Source: an uncultured Draconibacterium sp. (GTDB taxonomy: Bacteria; Bacteroidota; Bacteroidia; Bacteroidales; Prolixibacteraceae). From it: DNA of 64,000 nucleotides. Shown in pieces: positions 23,020 through 31,092 of the stretch. Position numbers and translations under genes: made by a program. The DNA lies in NCBI RefSeq assembly GCF_963676735.1, contig NZ_OY781464.1, positions 4,435,001 through 4,499,000 of the forward strand, in the 5' to 3' direction. The notes under the pieces are model-generated. The model did not search any database, was not told where the DNA came from, and worked only from the letters and a program-made list of their open reading frames with translations. Every line of letters starts with the position of its first letter. Position 1 is the stretch's first letter.

Positions 23020-23133
23020 GCCCCCGGCTGTTCTTGGTCTCTCACCACGCAAGAACATAAAATGCGACTACAGCGCACAACCGAGGGCAAAATGCCTTCA
23101 TTGCGGTATAGTCGCATTTTTACGTGGTGAGAG
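23020..23133 (+). ncRNA. Multi-state structured RNA element upstream of dam
   Basis: CTCTCACCACG at 23039-23049 pairs perfectly with 23123-23133, and AAAATGCGACTA at 23059-23070 pairs perfectly with 23109-23120. Inside, 23074-23077 pairs with 23102-23105 and a GAGGGCA/TGCCTTC hairpin forms the tip. Two competing helices exist: GTTCTTG 23030-23036 with CAAGAAC 23050-23056, and 23020-23031 with 23077-23088 (10 of 12 pairs). The inner helix ends in five T, so it may act as a terminator. The whole region sits alone between two genes. It is not a known RNA by sight. Confidence 0.6.
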
Positions 23134-23163
23134 TTGCAAATATAAACAAAAAACAGAGAACAG

Positions 23164-23940
23164 ATGAAAACACCTATTGCCTATTATGGCGGAAAACAAT
23201 CGATGCTGAAGCATATTTTACCCCTTTTGCCGGAACATAACTTATACACAGAAAGCTTTGCCGGTGGAGCAGCTTTATTCTGGGCAAAAGAACCGGCTCC
23301 GGTTGAAGTGCTTAATGATGTGAATTCGAATTTAATTAACTTTTACAAGGTATTGAAATGCCGTTTCAACGAGCTTGAAAGCCGGGTTAAAAACACTTTG
23401 CACAGTCGTTATCAGTATGATTTTGCGTGCATCGTTTACGATTACCCTCAGTTTTTCGATGAAGTTACCAGAGCGTGGGCTCTGTGGGTGAAAAGTAAAA
23501 TGGGTTTTGCCAGTAAGCTGGATGGATCATTTGGCTATGATAAGCTGAAAAATAGCGTGGCAAAGAAGATAAACGGAGCTAAAGAACTGTTTACCGATGA
23601 GCTTACCAAGCGCATTGAGAACACGCAGATTGAATGTACAAACGCCCTGCGCATTATCAGTAGCCGGGACAGTGAGAGCGCGTTTCATTTTGTCGATCCG
23701 CCGTACATCGGCACCAACTGCGGCCACTATTCCGGCACATTCAACCTGATGGACTTTGAGGAGCTGTTACAGCTGCTCTCAGGCATTAAAGGCAAGTTCA
23801 TGTTAACTATGTTTCCACACGCCGTGCTTAGCGAATACGTGCTGCATAATGGCTGGAGAGCTGTGGAGGTAGAGCGCACGATATCGGCTAGCAAAACGAG
23901 CCGCCGCAAGCAGGTCGAGGTGATTGTTATGAATTACTGA
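23164..23940 (+). CDS. DNA adenine methylase (Dam, D12 class)
   Basis: This 258-residue N6-adenine methyltransferase shows the SAM-binding 'IAYYGGKQ' at residues 5-12, 'ESFAGGAALFWAK' at 30-42 and catalytic 'DPPY' at 178-181. Length fits phage Dam-type enzymes. Phages use such enzymes to evade restriction or to time packaging and expression. It stands last in the phage and is preceded by the structured RNA, which may control it. The recognition sequence cannot be read from the protein. Confidence 0.88.
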   Translation: MKTPIAYYGGKQSMLKHILPLLPEHNLYTESFAGGAALFWAKEPAPVEVLNDVNSNLINFYKVLKCRFNELESRVKNTLHSRYQYDFACIVYDYPQFFDEVTRAWALWVKSKMGFASKLDGSFGYDKLKNSVAKKINGAKELFTDELTKRIENTQIECTNALRIISSRDSESAFHFVDPPYIGTNCGHYSGTFNLMDFEELLQLLSGIKGKFMLTMFPHAVLSEYVLHNGWRAVEVERTISASKTSRRKQVEVIVMNY

Positions 23941-23964
23941 AATTAAATTATTTTTGCACATTCC

Positions 23965-24066
23965 GTTTTGGATTTATGTACATTTGGTTTTACGGATTAT
24001 ACACTTGCCATGGGCAGCAATTGGCAATAAAATTTATTGTAAACTACAATAACCGGATTGTATTTT
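23965..24066. repeat. Tandem direct repeats at the probable right prophage end
   Basis: Two adjacent copies of about 21-22 bp, 23965-23985 and 23986-24006, share GTTTT..GGATT.AT..ACA.TTG; a third partial copy (CCGGATTGTATTTT) ends at 24066, one base before the stop codon of a host gene. Direct repeats of this length near the end are what transposase-binding sites of Mu-like phages look like. The terminal dinucleotide and target duplication cannot be set without the left end. Confidence 0.4.
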
Positions 24067-24594
24067 CTAATCCAGCCAGGCCTTTTTTAATTCGAGCCGG
24101 AAAGATTCTGCCTTTTTGTTGGCAATTAAAAAGGTTATTTCCACCATCGAATCGCCCGAATAATTGGGAAGCGCCAGTTTTCTCCCCCTGAAAGACGGAA
24201 ACATGGTATTCAGGGGCACTTCAATTTTCTCCCAATCTCCTGTTGTTTGAAAGGTGCTGATATACGAAAAGTAGTCGCTTTCTTTCTCACGAATTCGCAT
24301 CTGGTATTTTTTCCCATCGCCTTTTAAATACACCACAACTTTGCTGTAGCCCTGGGTGTCTACCGAATTTAAATTGTAGCGCAGTGAAGAAAATCCCCCA
24401 TAATTTTCGAGCGACACCCTGCCCTGAAAAACCGCGCTACCTGCATCGGTTAAAAAAAACGAAGCTTCTGATTTTCCTCCCATAACATCATCGTTTACCA
24501 CCTGCCAGCCGGTGGCATCGCTTGTTTCTGAAAAATTAAAAAGCATGGTTTGGTTTAGCGCTGAAAATAAAAGAAGTCCAAAGATTGTTGCCAT
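24067..24594 (-). CDS. CIA30 family protein
   Basis: This 175-residue protein has a hydrophobic N terminus (1-17) and one CIA30/NDUFAF1-like beta-sandwich domain ('WQVVNDDVMGGKSEASF' near residues 29-45, 'NYGGFSSLRYNL', 'KVVVYLKGDGKKYQMRIRE', 'DWEKIEVPL'). The eukaryotic member assists complex I assembly; the bacterial ones are thought to bind sugars or lipids and their role is not settled. It is the last gene of a minus-strand cluster. The prophage is inserted just downstream and the stop codon is intact. Confidence 0.82.
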   Translation of the reverse strand: MATIFGLLLFSALNQTMLFNFSETSDATGWQVVNDDVMGGKSEASFFLTDAGSAVFQGRVSLENYGGFSSLRYNLNSVDTQGYSKVVVYLKGDGKKYQMRIREKESDYFSYISTFQTTGDWEKIEVPLNTMFPSFRGRKLALPNYSGDSMVEITFLIANKKAESFRLELKKAWLD

Positions 24595-24611
24595 GTTTAT
24601 ACTTGATTAAT

Positions 24612-25073
24612 TTATCCTGTAAAAATTTCATCAAAAGCTTTTGTGCGATAGTCGAATATTTCGGTTAGTTTTTGGCGGATTACCAGGGTGTTGGCTATGC
24701 GCCCCAACGCGGCCATTGGCGGACTGTAACTTACAATGTCGGTCATAAGCACACCATCGTCTTTGGGTTTTATGTGGTGTTCGTGGTGCCATAGTTTGTA
24801 GGGGCCAACGCGTTGCTCATCGACAAAATATTGTTGCGGAACCACGTGTGTTATTTCGGTTACCCAGGTGGTGGGTATACCCAAAAGCGGGCGCACGGTG
24901 TAGGCAATTATCATTCCCGGGTAAACGGCATCGGGCAAATCGGGTGTTTTAATATCAAAACCCATATAAGCGGGTGTAATACGTTTTAGGTTTTGTGGCA
25001 TTGAAATAAAATCCCACACCCTACTGATGTTACTTTTTATGTGCTGTTCGCGTTTAAATTGATAGAATGCCAT
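24612..25073 (-). CDS. SRPBCC family lipid/ligand-binding protein
   Basis: This 153-residue protein has the START/SRPBCC fold outline: 'ISRVWDFISMPQNLKRITP' near residues 16-34, a middle 'GIPTTWVTEITHVVPQQYFV', and the C-terminal 'LTEIFDYRTKAF' helix. Members of this type accompany lipid-desaturase and DUF1295 genes. It probably binds or modifies a hydrophobic ligand. It starts 57 bases after the DUF1295 gene. Confidence 0.78.
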   Translation of the reverse strand: MAFYQFKREQHIKSNISRVWDFISMPQNLKRITPAYMGFDIKTPDLPDAVYPGMIIAYTVRPLLGIPTTWVTEITHVVPQQYFVDEQRVGPYKLWHHEHHIKPKDDGVLMTDIVSYSPPMAALGRIANTLVIRQKLTEIFDYRTKAFDEIFTG

Positions 25074-25130
25074 AATTTCATTTTTTTTCGTTTTAAAAAA
25101 GTTGTCTTAAAAAAAGCTCAGCCGATAACT

Positions 25131-25907
25131 TTACTTTTTCGGAAACCAAGGTATAAAAGCACTGGTTTTTTCCATGTATTCGCGGTACCCGGGTTTGGTG
25201 CTAACCAGTGTTTTTTCGAGCAAAGCCACCCCTGAAATTTTTAGCAGCAGCCAGGTCATTATTACTGCTCCCACTATTGGCCAGTAGGCATCAGCCGCTA
25301 TGCTAAAAAAAGCAAAGCCCCACCAAACGGCAGCATCGCCAAAGTAATTCGGATGTCGGGTGTACCGCCAAAAGCCGGTAGTTAGCAATTTTCCTTTGTT
25401 GTTCGGCTTTCTTTTAAACATTGCCAGTTGCAAATCGCTGCCACTTTCAAAAACAAAACCAAGCAACCAGAAAGCAATACCGAGGTAATCAAACCCATTT
25501 AATTGCGAATTTGCCGTATTGTATTGTGCCGCCAAAAGCGGTAAGGAAATAAGCATAACCAAGGCCCCCTGCAGCAAAAAGGTTTGAAAAAAACTAATCC
25601 ACCAATAGCGTTGTTCTCCATATTTTCTTCTGAATTCGCGGTAACGAAAGTCCTCGCCTTTTCCGCCGTTTCGCCAGGCAAGGTGCAGGCTTAGCCGAAT
25701 GCCCCACAAGCTTACCAATACCAGCAAAACAATGTTACGCAGATGCCATTCGTTTAGCTGAAAAAAATAAGACGAGTTGACCAGCACATAAGCAAAGCCC
25801 CAAAAAATATCGATAATACTAACATTTACAAGAACGATGCTGATGAGCCACAACAGGCTAACAAAAGCCAGAATAAGAAGCGCTGCATTTGCAAACAAAG
25901 TCATCAT
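25131..25907 (-). CDS. DUF1295 steroid-reductase-like membrane enzyme
   Basis: This 258-residue protein has about six transmembrane segments and the C-terminal signature 'GFWRYTRHPNYFGDAAVWWG' near residues 175-194, typical of DUF1295 and of ICMT/steroid 5-alpha-reductase relatives. It likely reduces or methylates a lipid at the inner membrane. It starts 22 bases downstream of the DUF2177 stop. Confidence 0.88.
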   Translation of the reverse strand: MMTLFANAALLILAFVSLLWLISIVLVNVSIIDIFWGFAYVLVNSSYFFQLNEWHLRNIVLLVLVSLWGIRLSLHLAWRNGGKGEDFRYREFRRKYGEQRYWWISFFQTFLLQGALVMLISLPLLAAQYNTANSQLNGFDYLGIAFWLLGFVFESGSDLQLAMFKRKPNNKGKLLTTGFWRYTRHPNYFGDAAVWWGFAFFSIAADAYWPIVGAVIMTWLLLKISGVALLEKTLVSTKPGYREYMEKTSAFIPWFPKK

Positions 25908-25929
25908 GTTTATTCCTCCAGTTAGTTTA

Positions 25930-26337
25930 TCAGCTAATCCACCGGCTTAAGTAATATCCGCAAAAAGCTACCGATGCCGAAAGCACAGTGCCCCAGGTAA
26001 TATCAATAATAACAATAGGCAAAGGCCATCCTTTAAGGGTTGCCAGGTTGGTAAGATCGTAAGTGGCATAGGTAAAAAACCCAAACAGTGCCCCCATTAT
26101 CAGGGCATGCTGAACCGATTGTTTGTTTAGTGCCGGAACTACCGCAAAAATGAGAATACCGGCTACAAAAAGCAGGTAAAAAATAATGGCAGCTGTCCAG
26201 TTTACCTGTTCGCTTAAAAAACTGCCAAGGTATTTGTGGTAAAGATTTTTGGCCACAATACCCAGCCACAGCAAATCGATGGCTAAAAATGCAACAAGGG
26301 TAAGCAAATAACTGAATAGCACTGTTTTTACATTCAT
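25930..26337 (-). CDS. DUF2177 family membrane protein
   Basis: This 135-residue protein has four transmembrane segments and the family marks 'LLWLGIVAKNLYHKYLG' (about 23-39), 'GALFGFFTYATYDLTNLATL' and 'DITWGTVLSASVA'. The function is unknown; the family repeatedly occurs with DUF1295, lipocalin and photolyase-type genes in stress-induced clusters. Its start overlaps the lipocalin stop by four bases. Confidence 0.88.
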   Translation of the reverse strand: MNVKTVLFSYLLTLVAFLAIDLLWLGIVAKNLYHKYLGSFLSEQVNWTAAIIFYLLFVAGILIFAVVPALNKQSVQHALIMGALFGFFTYATYDLTNLATLKGWPLPIVIIDITWGTVLSASVAFCGYYLSRWIS

Positions 26338-26909
26338 GATGCTGTATTTTTTTGTTCCACTTGTATCAGCTTCGAAGTGTCGTATCCCCGATGCTCAATC
26401 CGCTGAAGAAGTTCGTCGTAAACTGCTTCCTCAAGCCGAGGCGATCTACTTAATATCCAAAGGTATTTATCGGAACTACTGCCTATTACCGCCCATTCAT
26501 AATCGTCATCCAGCTCCAGCACATAGTAATCGGCATAAAATATCCAGAAAAAGGAGACCTTTAACTTAGCCGGTTCATTTACCGGATCCGGAATTTTAGC
26601 TTTTCCTATGGCTTCTGTGTATTCACCATCAAGTGCCTGTTTATATCCGCTGTTTACCACCTTTATTTTTCCATCAGGACGTATGGCATAATTAGCAGTT
26701 ACACCCACCAGACCACGTTCAAAACGATGATCGAAACGGGCTATTTCATACCAGGTACCCAGGTATTTAGCAAGGTCAAGCTTATCAACTACCGACATAT
26801 CAACTGTTTGCTTTTGCCCTGCACAACCCGAAAACAACCCGCTTGTTAGCAGGCTAATAAGAAAAGCAGAAAGCAGCCAGCGTTTTGAAATCAATTTTTG
26901 TTTAAACAT
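26334..26909 (-). CDS. blc: Outer-membrane lipocalin (Blc-like)
   Basis: This 191-residue lipoprotein has a signal ending in the lipobox LFSGC (about 25-29) and the lipocalin 'YLGTWYEIARFDHRFERGL' signature at about residues 49-67. Bacterial lipocalins bind fatty acids or lysophospholipids at the outer membrane. It is the first gene of the CIA30-SRPBCC-DUF1295-DUF2177 cluster, directly after a 17-bp palindrome. The cluster fits a membrane-lipid stress function (inference). Confidence 0.85.
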   Translation of the reverse strand: MFKQKLISKRWLLSAFLISLLTSGLFSGCAGQKQTVDMSVVDKLDLAKYLGTWYEIARFDHRFERGLVGVTANYAIRPDGKIKVVNSGYKQALDGEYTEAIGKAKIPDPVNEPAKLKVSFFWIFYADYYVLELDDDYEWAVIGSSSDKYLWILSRSPRLEEAVYDELLQRIEHRGYDTSKLIQVEQKNTAS

Positions 26910-26913
26910 TTCG

Positions 26914-26950
26914 TTTTGTTTAATTTAAACAACAAATTAGTTAAACAAAA
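26914..26950. promoter_or_regulatory. Palindromic operator candidate upstream of lipocalin cluster
   Basis: TTGTTTAA at 26916-26923 and TTAAACAA at 26925-26932 form a perfect palindrome around one base. A second TTAAACAAAA at 26941-26950 makes an inverted partner for TTTTGTTTAA at 26914-26923. It lies 5-41 bases upstream of the lipocalin ATG. This looks like a binding site for a dimeric regulator; which one is unknown. Confidence 0.45.
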
Positions 26951-26977
26951 TGTTTTGGTGGCTCCCTTATTATTGGT

Positions 26978-27991
26978 TTAGAATTTTAGATGAGATATTT
27001 TATTTAACCAAAGTTGTATTTTTTCATGCGGAAGAAAACTTGCCTTAAACGAGTTGGCTGCCAGCGTAATAATGTCATCACAACTCAAGTTCAGGGCTGT
27101 AGTAACTGCCTGAAAGTTGGCATTTAAATACCCGCCAAAATAGGCCGGATCGTCAGAATTTACGGTAGCCACAATGTTGTTATCGAGCAGTTGTTTTAGC
27201 GGATGGTCGGCCATAACGTCTACCACTTTTAACTTCAGGTTGGATAGTGGGCAAACGGTAAGCGGCATTTTTTTCCGGGCCAGTTCTTCAAGCAATTTGG
27301 GGTCGTCAATCGAGCGTACCCCATGGTCGATACGCGAAACCTGTAATAACTGCATGGCATCCCACACATTTTGGGCCGGTCCTTCTTCTCCGGCATGAGC
27401 AACGGTTTTAAAGCCTTCGGCACGTACCATATCAAATACTTTTTTAAACTTTACAGGAGGGTGGCCCACCTCACTCGAGTCGAGTCCGAAAGCGGTAAAA
27501 AGCTCACCAAATTTTAATGCTTCATTAAAGGTTTTAATGGCTTCCTCTTCACTCAGGTGGCGTAAAAAATTTGGAATAAGTCGGTAGCTTATTCCCCACT
27601 GGTTACGTGCATCGATACAGGCCTGCAGTATACCGTTAACAACCAGCTCCAACGGAACACCACGGTCGGTATGTGTTTGCGGGTCGAAAAATATTTCGGT
27701 ATGCACCACATTTTCCTCGTGGCACTTTTTCAGGTAAGCCATGGTAAGGTCGTAAAAATCCTGCTCATGTAAAAGCACAAATGCTCCGGCGTAATAAATA
27801 TCCAGAAATTCCTGCAGGTTATTAAAATTATAGGCTGCCCGCAGATCTTCAACCGAATTGTATTTTAAACGAATAGCATTTCTTTCGGCGATTGAAAACA
27901 TCAGTTCTGGCTCAAAAGTCCCTTCAATGTGTACATGAAGTTCGGCCTTGGGAATGGTATTTATCAATTCAAATTGCTTGCTGAATTCCAT
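26978..27991 (-). CDS. Adenine deaminase
   Basis: This 337-residue enzyme is of the adenosine/adenine deaminase fold. Zinc ligands are in 'ELHVHIEG' (His19, His21), 'AHAGEEGP' (near 198) and 'NSDDPAYFGGY'. The stretches 'GLDSSEVGHPP' and 'CPLSNLKLKV' are those of the adenine deaminase branch, as in the Pseudomonas aeruginosa enzyme, rather than true adenosine deaminases. It converts adenine to hypoxanthine for purine salvage (EC 3.5.4.2). It is transcribed alone, with a promoter at 28008-28040. Confidence 0.85.
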   Translation of the reverse strand: MEFSKQFELINTIPKAELHVHIEGTFEPELMFSIAERNAIRLKYNSVEDLRAAYNFNNLQEFLDIYYAGAFVLLHEQDFYDLTMAYLKKCHEENVVHTEIFFDPQTHTDRGVPLELVVNGILQACIDARNQWGISYRLIPNFLRHLSEEEAIKTFNEALKFGELFTAFGLDSSEVGHPPVKFKKVFDMVRAEGFKTVAHAGEEGPAQNVWDAMQLLQVSRIDHGVRSIDDPKLLEELARKKMPLTVCPLSNLKLKVVDVMADHPLKQLLDNNIVATVNSDDPAYFGGYLNANFQAVTTALNLSCDDIITLAANSFKASFLPHEKIQLWLNKISHLKF

Positions 27992-28007
27992 TTTGTTCTG
28001 TTTTTTT

Positions 28008-28040
28008 CAAAGATAGGTATACCGCCAGTTACCATACAAA
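28008..28040 (-). promoter_or_regulatory. Bacteroidetes-type promoter of adenine deaminase
   Basis: On the minus strand TTTG (28040-28037) is separated by 21 bases from TATCTTTG (28015-28008), matching the TTTG/TAnnTTTG pattern. It lies 16 bases upstream of the start codon. Confidence 0.55.
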
Positions 28041-28050
28041 TGATTGGGTA

Positions 28051-28080
28051 AAAAAAAGCAGACCCGAAATGAGCCTGCTT
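28051..28080 (-). terminator. Terminator of the Tat oxidoreductase gene
   Basis: On the minus strand GCAGGCTC and GGGTCTGC form a stem with two G-U pairs around ATTTC, followed by a T run (A7 at 28051-28057 on +). It lies 25 bases after the gene stop at 28105. Confidence 0.65.
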
Positions 28081-28104
28081 CTTCAATTATATAAAGATGT
28101 CTAT

Positions 28105-29418
28105 TTATACTTTTGGTAATTCCCAGGGTGCCCGGTAGGTAGGAACCAGTAAGGCGTTCGCTGCATCGTTATCAATAAAGCGGCTGTTTTCGGCATCCCA
28201 ATACAAGCGTTGCCCGGTTTTTAATGCCATATTTCCCAGATGAGCTACTCTTGCCGTATTGGCTGCAATACCCACATTACAATTGGTATTCTGGTCGTCT
28301 TTTTTAATACACTTAATAAAATCGGCCATGTGGTTGTTTAATCCCTGTCCATCTCCTTTTTTCAACTCCACACGTTCCATTTTCGGATTTTTTCCACCTT
28401 CGGGTATTACTTCCCACCCCTGGCGGTCAACCACCAGCGTGCCGTTGTTGCCAACAAAACCCACGCCGTGACTGCGTCCGTAGTAACCGCCGTCAATTCC
28501 CAGACCATGATCCCAAAGCAAGGTATAATCGTCAAATTCGTACAAGGCCTGCATACTGTCGGGTGTTTCGCAGGCATCGTCGGGGTAGGCAAATTTACCA
28601 CCCATTGCCATTACTGATTTTGGTGCTTTTGCTTTCATTCCATAAAGACCATAATCGATAATGTGTACGCCCCAATCGGTCATTAAACCGCCGGCATAAT
28701 CCCAAAACCACCTGAAGTTAAAATGGAAACGGTTAGGGTTGAAAGGCCTTGCTTTTGCCGGCCCCAGCCACATATCGTAATCCACTCCTTCGGGTACAGC
28801 AGAATCGGGCATAACCGGAATCGATTTCATCCATCCCTGATACGACCAGCAACGAACGGTACGAATTTTTCCGAGAGCTCCGGAGTACACAAAGTCAACA
28901 GCATCTTTCCAGTGCTTATCGCTGCGCTGCCACTGCCCCACCTGTGCTATGGTGCCGTAACGTTGCCAGGCACGCTCCATAATATTAATCTCTTCAATGT
29001 AGTTGGCCAGCGGTTTTTCGCAGTAAACATGCTTACCTTCCTGCGCCGCATAAACAAATGGTAAACAATGCCAATGGTCGGGAGTACCAATAATTATTAC
29101 GTCAATACCGGGCTCTTCAAGCAGTTTCCTGAAATCTTTAAAACCCTTTGGTTTGGTTCCCTGAATTTTTTCTACGTCGGCAATACGTTTGTTTAAAATG
29201 TTTTCGTCCACATCGCAAATAGCTGCGCACTCGGTATTCTTCTGGTTTAAAAAAGCTTTTAAATCGCTAAAGCCCATTCCTTTTGCTCCGATTACCCCAC
29301 AAACCAGCTTGTCGTTTGCACCAGAGCATGATTCCATTGCTAATGGCATACTGGTTGCCAAACCTACACCGGCGGTTGCCATAGCTGATGTTTTAATGAA
29401 ATTTCTTCTATTTGTCAT
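28105..29418 (-). CDS. Tat-exported Gfo/Idh/MocA family oxidoreductase
   Basis: This 437-residue protein begins with a Tat signal (MTNRRNFIKTSAMATAG), so it is exported folded. A Rossmann domain follows ('VCGVIGAKGMGFSDLKAF' near 39-56) and the motif 'HVYCEKPLA' near 132-140 carries the usual catalytic lysine. The C-terminal Gfo/Idh fold is complete. Such periplasmic enzymes act on sugars or glycosides, often as 3-keto-glycoside enzymes or hydratases; the substrate is not visible. It is a single gene with its own terminator. Confidence 0.87.
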   Translation of the reverse strand: MTNRRNFIKTSAMATAGVGLATSMPLAMESCSGANDKLVCGVIGAKGMGFSDLKAFLNQKNTECAAICDVDENILNKRIADVEKIQGTKPKGFKDFRKLLEEPGIDVIIIGTPDHWHCLPFVYAAQEGKHVYCEKPLANYIEEINIMERAWQRYGTIAQVGQWQRSDKHWKDAVDFVYSGALGKIRTVRCWSYQGWMKSIPVMPDSAVPEGVDYDMWLGPAKARPFNPNRFHFNFRWFWDYAGGLMTDWGVHIIDYGLYGMKAKAPKSVMAMGGKFAYPDDACETPDSMQALYEFDDYTLLWDHGLGIDGGYYGRSHGVGFVGNNGTLVVDRQGWEVIPEGGKNPKMERVELKKGDGQGLNNHMADFIKCIKKDDQNTNCNVGIAANTARVAHLGNMALKTGQRLYWDAENSRFIDNDAANALLVPTYRAPWELPKV

Positions 29419-29550
29419 TACAATTTAGTTGGTATAAGAAAATAATTTTAAGCTGATTGTTACTTCGAAAAACTTCGTTAACAAAATCGACCTTAAAGTT
29501 GTAGAATAATTTTTAGTATTCCTTTTTAACCCTGGTTTTTCTTTCTCAGA

Positions 29551-29961
29551 TTAACTCTCTTCAAATAAAACCTGGTCTTTTTTACGGTAAACCGTACCCT
29601 TAAAATGAGCAATGGGTTCGTTTGCCTCGTTAGTAATTTCAACCAAATAAGTTCCAAGTTTACCGTTTAGCGCTATTTCTGTGGCTGTGGCTGTTAATGT
29701 GCCTTTTGTGGTGGCTTTAAAAAACGATATCTCGGCATCAATTGCCAGGGCCACCCTTCCATGCGAATTAGAAGCAACAGCAAAGGCAAAATCGGCAAGG
29801 GTAAATAAGGCACCACCATGTACAATACCTACCGAATTGTAATGGGTACTGCTAACTTCCATTTGTGCTTGAGCATAACCGGGAGCAGCTTCTACCAGCT
29901 CTATTCCGTTATTTTTTGCAAAAACATCCTGCTCAAACGTTTTTTTATAATTTAATGCCAT
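29551..29961 (-). CDS. PaaI-type hotdog thioesterase
   Basis: This 136-residue hotdog-fold protein has the family motif 'HGGALFTLADFAFAVASNS' at about residues 49-67, with catalytic residues in HGG and the aspartate after it. PaaI-type enzymes hydrolyse acyl-CoA esters, often aromatic or unwanted CoA thioesters. It stands alone on the minus strand, between two terminated transcripts. Confidence 0.85.
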   Translation of the reverse strand: MALNYKKTFEQDVFAKNNGIELVEAAPGYAQAQMEVSSTHYNSVGIVHGGALFTLADFAFAVASNSHGRVALAIDAEISFFKATTKGTLTATATEIALNGKLGTYLVEITNEANEPIAHFKGTVYRKKDQVLFEES

Positions 29962-29977
29962 GGGTATAAAAAATACA

Positions 29978-30006
29978 AAGCCGGAAGTACTGTTAACTTC
30001 CGGCTT
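29978..30006 (-). terminator. Terminator of the epimerase gene
   Basis: AAGCCGGAAGT at 29978-29988 pairs perfectly with ACTTCCGGCTT at 29996-30006 around a 7-base loop. On the minus strand it is followed by TTGTATTTTTT. It lies 15 bases after the stop at 30022. Confidence 0.85.
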
Positions 30007-30021
30007 GTTATTGTGGTGTTG

Positions 30022-31017
30022 TTAATCTTTTTGCATTGCATCATCAAAAGCCACATTCGAAGGCGCAAAGTCAACCTTTTTCACAAAGGCACAGGCTTCA
30101 GTTGCACCGGCTTCCCGATCCATGCCACTGTCTTCCCATTCAACAGAAAGCGGTCCGTTATAGCCAATATCGTTTAGCGCACGAATAATGTTTTCGAAGT
30201 TAATTTTTCCACGACCCAGGCTCCGGAAATTCCAGTAACGACGGTTGTCACCAAAATCCATGTGTCCGCCAAAAACACCAACAGCTGTTGGTACATCGCT
30301 CCAATAAGCATCTTTCATGTGCACATGAAAAATACGATCGGCAAATTCATAAATAAACCGCACATAATCTACATGCTGGTAGCCAAAGTGACTGGGATCG
30401 TAATTAAACCCGAAAGCAGGATGGTTATCCAGGGCCTGCAGAGCTTTGTGTGCCGAATGAATATCAAAGGCAATCTCGGTTGGATGCACTTCAAGCGCAA
30501 ATTTTACCCCCAAACTCTGATACTCATCTAAAATAGGTTTCCAGCGACGGGCAAAATCAGCATAACCTTCTTCAATCATTTCGGGTGGTACTGGTGGAAA
30601 AGAATACAGAAGATGCCAAATGGGGCTTCCTGTAAATCCGTTTACCACGCTTAAGCCTAAACGCTTGGCTGCTTCAGCGGTTTTTACCATCTCTTCAGCA
30701 GCGCGCTGGCGTACCCCTTCCGGATCGCCGTCGCCCCAAACATGAGGGCTGGCAATGCTTTTGTGTCGCTGATCGATAGGATCGCAAACACACTGTCCAT
30801 CCAGGTGGGTAGAAATGGAAAACAATTGTAGCCCGTATTTATCGAGTAATGCTTTTCTGTCATCGCAGTAAGCCTGGTCGGCTTTTGCAATTTCCATGTG
30901 GTTGCCCCAGGTACAAAGCTCAACGCCATCGTAGCCAAAATCTTTTGCCTTTTGGCAGATGGTTTCAATGGGTAGGTCGGCCCATTGTCCGGTAAAAAGT
31001 GTTACTGGTCTAGCCAT
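30022..31017 (-). CDS. Sugar phosphate isomerase/epimerase (xylose isomerase-like TIM barrel)
   Basis: This 331-residue TIM-barrel protein has 'FGYDGVELCTWGNH' near residues 27-40, 'LEVHPTEIAFD', 'GFNYDPSHFGYQHVD', 'FHVHMKDAYW' and 'PLSVEWEDSG' as metal- and substrate-binding strands. The family contains inosose dehydratase, 3-keto epimerases and similar enzymes. It follows a Gfo/Idh/MocA oxidoreductase by 75 bases, so the pair probably handles one sugar or polyol. The exact substrate is unknown. Confidence 0.87.
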   Translation of the reverse strand: MARPVTLFTGQWADLPIETICQKAKDFGYDGVELCTWGNHMEIAKADQAYCDDRKALLDKYGLQLFSISTHLDGQCVCDPIDQRHKSIASPHVWGDGDPEGVRQRAAEEMVKTAEAAKRLGLSVVNGFTGSPIWHLLYSFPPVPPEMIEEGYADFARRWKPILDEYQSLGVKFALEVHPTEIAFDIHSAHKALQALDNHPAFGFNYDPSHFGYQHVDYVRFIYEFADRIFHVHMKDAYWSDVPTAVGVFGGHMDFGDNRRYWNFRSLGRGKINFENIIRALNDIGYNGPLSVEWEDSGMDREAGATEACAFVKKVDFAPSNVAFDDAMQKD

Positions 31018-31092
31018 ATTTAAAAGTTTTTGAATTTAAAGTTTATTGTTCAAAGCAGAGCCTTTTGCTTCGGGCTCGCCACTTCAAACTTT

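Larger units (their letters stand above)
1..24066. mobile_element. Prophage, Mu-like head with siphovirus-like tail (left end outside window)
   Basis: Contiguous phage modules run from the window start to a dam-type methylase ending at 23940. The order of terminase, DUF935 portal, gpF-like, gp36-like and gpG-like genes is that of Mu-type transposable phages. Tail tube, frameshifted chaperone and tape measure without a sheath gene suggest a long non-contractile tail. No transposase, integrase or repressor is visible, so the transposable lifestyle is inferred from the head genes only. The right boundary is placed just before the stop codon of the host CIA30 gene at 24067, where tandem repeats occur; the exact base is not determined. 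Confidence 0.85.
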
